The notes under the pieces are model-generated. The model was not told the DNA's origin and ran no database searches. It worked only from the letters and a program-made list of their open reading frames with translations. From positions 310,001 through 374,000 of the forward strand of contig SADC01001334.1 in NCBI GenBank assembly GCA_004194705.1: DNA of 64,000 nucleotides. The letters run 5' to 3'. This document shows positions 1-8,113 of the stretch, one piece after another. Source of the stretch: Ditylenchus dipsaci (taxonomy: Eukaryota; Nematoda; Chromadorea; Rhabditida; Anguinidae). The translations under genes were made by a program, and so were the position numbers. Numbering within the stretch: position 1 is the stretch's first letter; every line of letters begins with the position of its first letter.

Positions 1-332
1 TTTCGGATTCCTTGTCAAAATTTTGGGCTAATATTTGGCCAAATAGAAATGTTGGCGCTACTCGGTTATAGTTATAGTTACTCGCAACTTTTTTCATTTT
101 CGAGTAAACTTTCCAAATTTGAAGCTTGGTCCCCCTGTTTATTTTTTTCAACTTTTTTCGATTTTTTGAATATTCAGGGTAGGCCATCGCATGTTAGTAC
201 GGACTCAAACGTGTGGTTTAAACATTATTTGAACAGAATTTTTTTGCAAAAAAAATAGGGGGGACCGAGGCATGAAAAAGTTTCATTTTCGAGGAAACGT
301 ATAAATTGTAAATTTTGATTATAACACCATAC

Positions 333-805
333 CTAATAGCAATTTCGGTGTAGACCTGAACTTTTTCAACCGAAAAGGCCAGATCAAACTCCAATATCGA
401 CGTGTTCCAGCCAAAAGACTCAGCGCCATCCACCTGGCTCTTCACATTGTATTTACAGACAATTTGGATGAGACCCGTTTTGAAGAGTAGAATATCCAGG
501 ACTTCAATTGTGGACGGAAAAATTTCAACTAAAAATTTTGAAAAAAGTTAGATAATCTAAATTTTTGGTGTTTGGATCTAGCCTGTTTGTTGTGGTTGAT
601 GGTGAGACATTAAGCCTTGGGTAACATTCAAGCGAGCCACTTTGAAAACAGCGGATGCAAATACATCAACATAGGTGATCTCATCTATTTCACAGGCCAC
701 ACACAAGAAGGTGCCGATAAGTGATTTGAGCAGAAGGCTAGTGCCTGCAAACAAAACTTCATTTGGTCGAAAAGAGCAGTGTTTGGCTAAGGACATTTTC
801 TGGAC
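333..805 (-). CDS. Unidentified gene, two candidate exons (partial)
   Basis: Two coding-looking blocks lie on the minus strand. The downstream block (528 to 333) follows a TTTTAG acceptor and ends at a GTATGG donor. It is open for about 65 codons and holds the run VDGAESFGWNTSILEFDLAF. The upstream block (805 to about 578) follows a CTCACTCACAG acceptor and is open for about 75 codons with a hydrophobic stretch ([16 protein letters not shown]). I could not match the splice phases of the two blocks, so the exact junction is open. The gene would continue past the left window edge. The upstream acceptor sits right beside the end of the mobile element at 815, so the first exon may have been cut by it. 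I do not recognise the protein family. The coding call rests on open frames, residue composition and splice sites only. Confidence 0.35.
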
Positions 806-860
806 CTGTGAGTGAGAGTCGTAAAAGCGCAAGTGCCCGCCTCCTCCAAAGAGTATTTTT

Positions 861-1727
861 GCTTTGGCCCTAGTGCAGAAGCTGTTGCCAAAATTTGCCT
901 TGGTCCCCCTGTTGTTTTTGGCAAAATTTGCCTTGGTCCCCCTGTTGTTTTTTAATTTGCTTTGAATTGAATATTTGCGATCAATCATTTGTTTGTAGAT
1001 TGGCTTTTTGCTTTTAATTTATCCTGCAGAAAAACTATTTTGTCAATGTTTTTTCTTGCAGCAAATGAAACCAAAATATTTTCTGATTGAACAGTCATGT
1101 CTCAAGCAATCGCTCGACTTCAATGCCATAACTCTTCGTGACCTGTTTTCGATGACCAACTTCGATGTGATTTCGGCACTGGTCGGTCTCAATTTGCTGA
1201 AGAATTTTATGGTGTGTGAAAAGTGTAACAATCGAATGCGGATAGTGAAACGTTCACAAGTTCAGGATGACGCTCAGGTACAATTTGAAAATCAAGCTTT
1301 TTTCAATTTATTTTTCTCAGTGGATTTGCAAGTCGAAGGGCGTTTTCTGTTCCACAAAGTCCCTTAGGTCCGGTTCGTTCTTCCAGCTGTCACACCTTCC
1401 CTTGTGTGAAGAGCTAAAAGAATCTTATGTCGCAGAAGCTGTATTCAGACAAAATTGCAGCGCCGAAAAGAAGAATGTTTTGGAAATTTTCTTTGAGCGT
1501 ATATCAATGATACATCGCATTGATAATTACGAAATTTAATGTTCCACAAGCTCTATTACACACATTATTGTTATTTGTATAGCTGTGTCTATTAATTTCC
1601 ACATACCAAATAAAAATATAAAAATGTGTAATGTGTAAAAACAACAGGGGGATCAAGGCATATTTTGCAAAAAAAAACAACAGGGGGGACCAAGGCATAT
1701 TTTGGCAACCGCTTCTGCACTAGGAAC
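861..1727 (+). mobile_element. Merlin-like DNA transposon, deletion derivative, 8-bp TSD
   Basis: The element is flanked by GTATTTTT at 853-860 and again at 1728-1735. Its ends are inverted: CCTAGTGCAGAAGC near the left end and its complement near the right end. Inside each end lies the motif GCCTTGGTCCCCCTGTTG, twice on each side. An 8-9 bp duplication is typical of Merlin elements, and the interior carries a Merlin/ISXO2-type transposase N-terminus. Other CTCCAAAGAG elements show the same host sequence without the insert. At 867 bp it is too short for a full transposase. Confidence 0.65.
1065..1539 (+). pseudogene. Merlin/ISXO2-like transposase, N-terminal remnant
   Basis: Exon 1 (1065-1277) gives a protein with a CEKCNNRM zinc-ribbon half. 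It splices at CAG|GTACAA to exon 2 (1321-1539), which begins WICKSKGVFCSTKSLRSGSF. A first Cys pair, then W-x-C and a Cys before S-x-R-x-GS-F-F, is the usual layout of the N-terminal zinc-binding region of IS1595/ISXO2 and Merlin transposases. The two exons join in phase. The frame ends at 1539 about 50 residues after this region, so the DDE catalytic domain is missing. It sits inside an element with an 8-bp target duplication. The family call rests on the zinc-ribbon pattern, not on a database search. Confidence 0.6.
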
Positions 1728-1940
1728 GTATTTTTCTCTAAGCCTACTTTTTTCAGTTCCCTTGATTTTTTCTTCCCAATCCATTGCAATGTGGAATGTG
1801 TTGGTCTTTGGCTACGAACCGGACAAATATCCTTGGTATTGTGTGCGCAAAAGGTGTGAAATAGGTGAAAAATGAAAAAAATTTGGCTTAGAGAAAAATA
1901 CTCTTTGGAGGGGGATGGCACTTGGGCTGCTGTCATTTGT

Positions 1941-2960
1941 CCTCACAGTAAGTGAGTGAGAGTGAGAATTGAAAAAAACCCTAGTAAGATTCTCACTCGG
2001 AGTGAGCTCAACAAGCCCTAAAAAGTAAAGAAAGTGTAGAGCTCAAGACAATTGGTTACTTTGGGGGTTTAGTTTCTCCTCTTGAGTACAGTCAACTATT
2101 TTCAAAGGTAGGCCAGCATATATTAGGACGGAATCAAACTTGTTTGTCGCAATAATTTTCTTTCAATCATTTTACGGGCATTCACGCAGTCAGTTACTAT
2201 AGTAAAGTCATGATTTTGTGTCAGCTCCACGGAACATCTTGTGGAAAAATAAATATTTGCCTGCGGGCCAAAGTTTAAAATTTTTTTGGAAGTTTTGGTA
2301 GAGATTTTTCAAGTCCTCTTCGAGGGGCACAAGGGCTTGACGGCCTTGGGCTGAGATGCGTACGCCCACATACCTCAGACACAAATCACTCGAAAGTGAC
2401 TCTACATGCATAAAGGAGCTTGAGGCTTGGAGTTGAGATGCGCACACCCACATACTTTAGACACAAATCACTCGAAATGAGATCTTTTTTGGTGCGAAGA
2501 TGATCTTTTTGCATCCAACTCGCACCAAAAAATCTCCGATTTTCACCAAAAAATGTCTGATTTGGACCAAAACAATTTGCACCAAAAAAAAGAACGTGGC
2601 TAACCGAAACCTAAAAAGTGGAATCAACAAAGTTCGTGGTGATTAAGAAAACGCAAAAACAGTTTTGCAAAATTTTTTCTTCAGGCTGAGATATGAGGTC
2701 CATCTGGGGGGAGTTATTAGGAAGGGGGAGTAATTAGAGAGGGGCACTTAATACACAAAATACGGTAAGTCACAACCGGCCTTTCTCAAAAACTTGAAGC
2801 ACAGGAAACTTACTAAAATGTAACTTACTAAAAAATGACACAACTAATTAAAAAAGACTTCACAACGTCACCACTAACTTTTATATGTATTATCCATCAT
2901 AATAATTCATAAAAAAACACCTACAAAAAGTTTGTATATCCTGTACAAGAGAAGCGTGGT
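1941..2960. other. No gene seen; repeat fragments
   Basis: No convincing coding frame on either strand. The stretch holds a partial copy of the multi-hairpin repeat (2335-2480) and a short field with the word GCACCAAAAAA repeated (about 2490-2590). Confidence 0.6.
2335..2480 (+). repeat. Multi-hairpin repeat, partial copy
   Basis: Contains the family words GATGCGCACACCCACATAC, TTTAGACACAAATCACTCGAAA and AGTGACTCTACATGCAT, and a degenerate GAGGGGCACAAGGG in place of the GC-rich stem. Two half-units appear in tandem (about 2352-2410 and 2420-2478). See the full copies at 6009 and 36018. Confidence 0.6.
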
Positions 2961-3300
2961 CACGAGGGGCTTTGGAATTAAAGTTAAAATCCGAAGAAGA
3001 TATCTTCAAAAAAGAATTTAACTTCCATCCACAATCACAAGTGCCCTACCAATGTCTGAAGAACATTCTCGCCGTATTTTTGAGCCAAGAGCTCGCTGTC
3101 AACCATTTCAAACCACCTGATTTTGTTTGCTTTGTAGAACAATTCTTTCAAAAACAGTGGTTTTCCATTTTGGGCGTCTAGGAAGCATCTAAAAAGGGAA
3201 ATCTCACAGCAATTTTCAGGAATTATCCGGTTGGCACGAAATTCCTGCAGTGATCTCTGATGGGTTCCATAATATTTATGCTCAATACAGAAGACTTTTT
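2960..3300 (+). CDS. Possible two-exon gene fragment, unidentified
   Basis: From about 2972 to 3180 the plus strand is open for 69 codons with a protein-like composition (SEEDIFKKEFNFHP, LSQELAVNHFKPPDFVCFVE). After a stop at 3181, a good acceptor (ATTTTCAG at about 3219) leads into ELSGWHEIPAVISDGFHN for about 30 more codons. A weak GC|GTCT donor just before the stop would join them. I do not recognise the protein. It could be an exon of a decayed transposon. Confidence 0.2.
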
Positions 3301-3377
3301 GTGGACAACACTTTTTTCCCGACTAAAAAACCTCTTTTTTCGACTAAAAAACTCTTTTTTTTCGACTTATTTTTATA

Positions 3378-4338
3378 CAGTTGCGGACAATTGATAGCAA
3401 ACGGCACGTTTATTATTAGATTTACTGTTTTTCGTAAAAATTTTTAAATGCTTTTGAAAATCGCGATAGGCAGTTTTGTAGAGCACTTAAAGGGCTACAA
3501 TTATAGCCTACTACTTGTTATAAAGATATCAATTTTGCGCGATTGCTTGAGGCGGTTGGAAACCCCCTCGTTTTTTCTCCCAACAATTGATAGCGGACGA
3601 TTTTTTTTTCAAGCTGATTGATTTTAATTTTTTATATATTGTCAACTTTTAATGACTATTTGTAAGCCCTGTACCTCAGCTACAATTTGGTATATCAAAA
3701 TTTTTATTTGACTTATTATATGGAAAATTATGACCATAGAAATAAAAGTGTCGATTTCTAGTCAAATTCAAATAAAATGTAAGAAAAATGGACCACATAA
3801 TTAAGAGGTTTTCTCAAAATTTTAAAAATTGAAATTTACGCCCTTTTGAATTTTGTGAAAGCTCTATGATTTCTCTACAAAATGACATTTTGATCGTTGT
3901 CGTAGGACCACTCTGCACTGGGATACAGATAGGTTAAATTTGAAAACCCTGAAAAAGTGCCCTTTGCCTTATTTTAAGCCATTTTGAAATGAAAAATACC
4001 ATTTTGAAAAAAATTTTGATATACCAAATTGTAGCTGAGGAACAGGGCCTACAAATAGTCATTAAAAGTTGAAAATATATAAAAAATTAAAATCAAGCAG
4101 CTTGAAAAAAAAATCGACCGCTATCAATTGTCGGGAGAAAAAACGAGGGGGTTTCCAAACCGCCTCAAACAATCGCGCAAAATTGATATTTTTACAACAA
4201 GTAGTAGGCTATAATTGTAGCCCTTTAAGTGCTCTACAAAACTGCCTATCGCGATTTTTAAAAGCATTTAAAAATTTTTACGAAAAAACAGTAAGTCTAA
4301 TAATAAACGTGCCGTCCGTTATCAATTGTCCGCAACTG
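3378..4338. mobile_element. Tc1/mariner-type MITE with about 330-bp inverted arms
   Basis: Both ends read CAGTTGCGGACAATTGATAG in inverted orientation, each next to a TA (3376-3377 and 4339-4340). The arms pair for roughly 330 bases and contain the same inner words on both sides (GCGATAGGCAGTTTTGTAGA, CAAGTAGTAGGCTATAATTG, CTCAGCTACAATTTGG). There is no transposase; nearly the whole element is one hairpin. TA duplication places it with the Tc1/mariner group. Confidence 0.85.
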
Positions 4339-4394
4339 TAATTGCATTTTCCATTAAGCCTATATCTTAGTTTTTTCTAAAGTTTTAGCACTTC

Positions 4395-4620
4395 CGTGTA
4401 GCCCAGGATCTCAGCTTCATAACGAGCTATCGAACTGAAGTGAAGGATTTCATATATGAAGAGATTGAGGGCTTCGAAAAAATAGCTTTTACTTTTTTTA
4501 CTTCTAAATCTCTATTTTTCGAACAATTATCTATATCATTCAGTGGATTTTGATGGCTAGATAGAAAGCTGAGATTCTGAGCTGAGCGATACTGCTAAAA
4601 AATTTGAAAGATGCAGAAAA
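4395..4620. repeat. Inverted GTAGCCC...CTCAGC core fragment
   Basis: GTGTAGCCCAGGATCTCAGC at about 4396 faces AAGCTGAGATTCTGAGC at about 4568. The same inverted core lies inside the 9-bp-TSD elements at 11398-12187 and 14512-14975. The element ends could not be placed here, so this is probably a decayed copy. Confidence 0.5.
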
Positions 4621-5229
4621 AACTCAAAGACTAATGCAAACGAAAAATTAGTCGGAAAAAATTATTGTCCCTTTTTGTTCGGTTTCGCGATTTAATGATT
4701 TTACAGAAAATGTGAAATTTGAAACCTATCAGAAAATTTATTTCAAATCGAATCAATTAAATTGTGATTCCAGAATACAGCAATAATTATTTTGCAGTTG
4801 GATTAGAAAAAACATTGTGCAACCCATCAGAAAGTGCTTGTCACTTTATACTCATATCAGGAATTTTTTGCCAACCAGATTTTGCTTTGAAGATATTACA
4901 TTTTTCCACTTTCGAACACCACTAGCAAAACTTCGCCATCAGGACTCCAGTAAATGCTTTCCAAATTGCTGGGCTCGACCATGGAGTCGCGGGATGTGCC
5001 AGCCAATAAATTCGACCAATTCTTTAAAAATGCTTCTTTGCGAAAACAAATCTGCAATGTGGTTCAACTGTGTGTGGCATGTAGTATTGCAATCGTCGAA
5101 AATGTATTGCTTACTTTCCAACCGGTCTTCCATCCTGACCTTTTGACCAGAACATCGCCTCTGCGAGATGCCAGGGCCAGTAAATTCATTTTAGGATTCC
5201 ATTCGGCACATAGCACCTGTTGAATTTTA
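4621..5229. other. No gene supported
   Basis: Overlapping short open frames exist on both strands at 4817-5223 but show no splice signals or recognisable motifs. Nothing else stands out. Confidence 0.4.
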
Positions 5230-5504
5230 GGCGCTACTGGCTTATACCCCCCCCCCCAAAAACAGCTACTTTCTTATACCCCCCCCCCCAATCCTCGGAC
5301 CTACTGGCTTATACCCCCCCCCAAAAATCAAGATTTTTAGGAGTGGTCAAAACATATTTTTAAGCAATAATTTCGCCATAAAAGGTCCAGAAAAGCAATT
5401 AAAATAGGGTTCAAGGGCTGTATTGGGAGGGGAAGGGACAAAACAGGGGCCACTTCTATAGTGCCTATAAGTACCAAAGAGTATTAATTCTCTTAGCGTT
5501 GTTT

Positions 5505-5745
5505 TAAAATTTTTGCTTATTCAGCATCCAAATTTCTGGAATAAGGTAGTGTAAAGAAGAAAAAAGAAAATGCAAACATGTTTACACCAAAGGAAATGTA
5601 GGCAAAAAGTTTTGAAAGCTTAAACAACATTTTAATTAAAAAACAAAACTTTTTACATAGAACAAACTATTATTTTCACAGCTAATTGAAAAAAGTACAA
5701 TATATTTGTAAATAAAATGTATTTAGGGCCATAAAAAATTTTGGC
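5505..5745 (+). repeat. Dispersed repeat, inverted copy at 18.92-19.16 kb
   Basis: Matches the reverse complement of about 18920-19160 over the whole length, for example AGCATCCAAATTTCTGGAAT and ATGTTTACACCAAAGGAAAT. Both copies lie beside GGCGCTACT foldback material. No coding frame. Confidence 0.8.
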
Positions 5746-6008
5746 TTGAGTTCAGAATCCCCCCCCCCCCCACGGGGACTGATCAGGTGGAGGAGATAAC
5801 TTCATATTCGTGTTTCTCGACCCCGATTTCATGAGAAAGCCGGCTGTTTTTTTGGTTCTGAGAAAAAAAAAATTTTCGAACCACAGGGGGGTATCATGGT
5901 TTTTTAGTCAAAATTTGAAAAATTTAAATTGGCGCCTTTTGAATTTAAAAGGGAATAAGGGCTGTATTGGGAGGGAAGGGAATAAAAGGGGCCACTGATC
6001 ACACAGGG

Positions 6009-6300
6009 CCCACTAACAAGAAGATGTTGAACATAGTTTTGAATACTGGGGCCTACCGCATAAATAACTCTGGTATGCATGTTCTTTCATGCATCCAGAG
6101 TCGCTTTCGAGTGATTTGTGTCTAAGGTATGTGGGTGTGCGCATCTCAACTCCAAGCCCCAAGCCCCCTGCGCCCCGAAGGGGGCGCAGGGGGCTTGAGA
6201 GTTAGAGATGCGCGCACGCACTTACCTTAGACATGATTCCGAGAAGTACACTTGATCATAAAATGCATATAAAGTCTATTTTTGCCACGGCCCGAGTTGA
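6009..6300 (+). repeat. Multi-hairpin repeat, full copy
   Basis: In order: AAGATGTTGAACATAGTT; CTACCGCATAAATAA; a stem ACTCTGG-T-ATGCAT / ATGCATCCAGAGT; a short stem CGCT-TTCG-AGTG; a splice-donor-like TAAGGTATGTG; a GC-rich stem AAGCCCCCTGCGCCCC / GGGGGCGCAGGGGGCTT with a GAA loop; then GAGATGCGCGCACGC and CTTACCTTAGAC, the inverted partner of the left arm. Sits inside the foldback at 5230-6548. Confidence 0.8.
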
Positions 6301-6559
6301 AAAACATGGTAAAGCAGCTAAAAAAAGTGGCCCCTGTATTATTCCCTTCCCCTCCCAATACAGCCCATAATCCCTTTTAAACTGCTTTTTTGGTCCCTTT
6401 ATGGCAAAATTATTGCATAAAAATGGTTTTTAGACACTCCCAAAAAAGTCGGTTTTTGGGGGGGGGTATATGACAGTAGGTCCGATTTTTGGGGGGGGGG
6501 GTATAAGAAAGTAGCTTTTTGGGGGGGGGGGTATAAGCCAGTAGCGTCGAATTTTGGTT

Positions 6560-7300
6560 GTAAGTCATGCATGTCAAGAAATTTTGTACGTGGATAAATT
6601 ATGAATGCGGTAAATTCGCCCAAAAAGATTATCTGATGCTATGAAAGACCATTCAAATATGTCGTCATATACTATTTCGTCTTCTTTCGATTTTTTACTC
6701 AGGCTCTAGGGGCCTACTTTTAAAGACGGTCTACCTACACGGTTTTTCAAATTTTCGAGGCCATTTTACCTGCATCGTTTTGAAAAAAATCTGAAGTGCG
6801 GCATCAACAAGGGAAAATATCAAGGGTCCCAGAGAATTGGGAAAAGAGAAATTTAAGATAATGCCTTTTGTGTTGAAATAAAATTTATTATTTAGTTAAT
6901 TTTGGAACAAAAAGAATGAGCACATTTTCTTTTACTCGAAAAATGAGTAAATATTGATAAAAATCCGAAAAATTAAGAGTCTATAAAACCTATAAAACGC
7001 CTGTCGTCGCCGTCGAAATTTTTTTTGGTTGATTTCGGTGAACAGAAGGAAAAAAGTCAAAAAATGTCCATCCTGACGGGGGAGGCACCAATAAGGAAAA
7101 AAATCTGACCTGAGCGGGGGAGGTTGTGGGGGTGGTATAGGTGGTGAGGGATCGGGGCAAGTGTCCCCCTCGCCCCACCTTCTCCTCTTCTTGGCTTCGC
7201 CACCGCTGGCAATCAACACATAGGGTGAGTTTTGTCACAGGTTAAATCCTGGTAAAAATAAGACCGCTAAATTAGTTTCACGAATCCGGCTGAAAATGGT
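6560..7300. other. No gene supported
   Basis: A proline-rich minus-strand frame (7219 to 6932) comes from a G-rich/C-rich stretch and lacks splice signals and motifs. No recognisable mobile-element ends. Confidence 0.4.
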
Positions 7301-7306
7301 CAGGTA

Positions 7307-7466
7307 TAGGGTTGTCGAGCCGAAGGCTCTATCGAACTTTCGGCTCGAAAGTTCGATTTTTTCGAACTTCGAGCCGAGCCAAAGGCTCGAAATTTCCGAG
7401 CTGCTTCGAGCTTTCGAGCCGAAGGCTTAGCCGTAGGCTCGCAAGCTCGAAGGCTCGACAACCCTA
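7307..7466. mobile_element. hAT-type MITE (TAGGGTTGTCGAGCC), 8-bp TSD
   Basis: Ends are TAGGGTTGTCGAGCC and the inverted GGCTCGACAACCCTA. Flanks are GTCAGGTA (7299-7306) and GTCAGGTC (7467-7474), 7 of 8 identical. The interior is a series of TCGAGC/GCTCGA words in both orientations. The ends match the elements at 20591, 11038 (right end) and 53870. Confidence 0.85.
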
Positions 7467-7694
7467 GTCAGGTCAGCTATCCCTCTGCACACCTATTGGA
7501 ATAAAAAAATTCTAGTCGTTTCAAAGAAAATTCACTCTAAGTTAGCTGTGCCATGCAGTAATTAACCAATAGGAGATCTTTTAATAATTCAATAGAGATA
7601 TCCTAGGTACCTATTTTGAAATTTTATATATCTGCATCCCCAGACCGGATAGACAAAGAACAACTGTTCAAAATCAAAAACGACAAATTTTTTT

Positions 7695-8027
7695 CATGAA
7701 ATCAAACTACCAAGCGGTCCTATTGGTGAAAATTGGATACGGCCATTGAAACAATTAACTGAAAATTTTCCAACCTCAAAATTTGTCCTATATTTGCACT
7801 TGTCAAACTGTAGATCACTGTCTACAAAACTACCAGTAGGCATATCTAAAAGATTTCTAGAGTCATCTCTATTCCAAAACCCTCTAACTTTTCGCAAATA
7901 TTCTGCCCAAGCACACAAAAAACTGAAGTTCAGTCCACAACAAGCAATATTCACCCGTTTATTGGCATTTGGAAAAATTTCTAGCGCAAAACTAACAAAA
8001 ACAACAAAAAGAGGCACGAAAAAATAA
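7695..8027 (+). CDS. Open frame of unclear status
   Basis: The plus strand is open for about 110 codons to a stop at 8027, with a basic C-terminus (SSAKLTKTTKRGTKK). There is no ATG at its start, so it would have to be a last exon. The opposite strand is also open over 7694-8074. I recognise no motif. It lies just downstream of the MGNC gene on the other strand. Confidence 0.15.
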   Translation, partial: HEIKLPSGPIGENWIRPLKQLTENFPTSKFVLYLHLSNCRSLSTKLPVGISKRFLESSLFQNPLTFRKYSAQAHKKLKFSPQQAIFTRLLAFGKISSAKLTKTTKRGTKK

Positions 8028-8113
8028 GGAACCGATAAATTATAATATTTTTTATGGAAAACAGGCAGGAACAAGCATGGTCAAAATATTCTGCAATAAC
8101 ACAACAACAATGA

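Larger units (their letters stand above)
815..1940. mobile_element. CTCCAAAGAG-family MITE, interrupted copy
   Basis: The ends are inverted copies of a terminal motif, CAAGTGCC...CTCCAAAGAGTATTTTT: left at about 826-860, right at about 1728-1925 read in reverse. The same ends occur at 15.86-16.76 and 27.39-27.69 kb, so this is a repeat family. This copy is split after GTATTTTT by the Merlin-like element at 861-1727. The interior after the split (TCTCTAAGCC, a TCCATTGCAATGTGGA-like stretch and an AGGTGTGAAATAGGTG-like stretch) matches the other copies. Confidence 0.7.
5230..6548. mobile_element. GGCGCTACT foldback element with poly-C/poly-G ends
   Basis: The left end is GGCGCTACTGGCTTATAC followed by C runs, repeated three times to about 5325. 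The right end is the mirror image (about 6455-6548). GAATTTT flanks both sides (5222-5228 and 6549-6555). A GAGGGGAAGGGA-type word near both ends of the interior is also inverted. Inside lie a dispersed 240-bp repeat (5505-5745) and one full multi-hairpin repeat (6009-6300). Homopolymer runs make the exact length uncertain. Confidence 0.7.

Noticed and set aside
578..988. 136-residue ORF as a complete gene
   Set aside because: Its first 60 codons are transposon termini (Merlin and CTCCAAAGAG ends); only the part after the acceptor at 805 looks host-derived.
6932..7238. Proline-rich minus-strand protein
   Set aside because: Arises from a purine/pyrimidine-skewed stretch, with two competing frames and no splice or start support.
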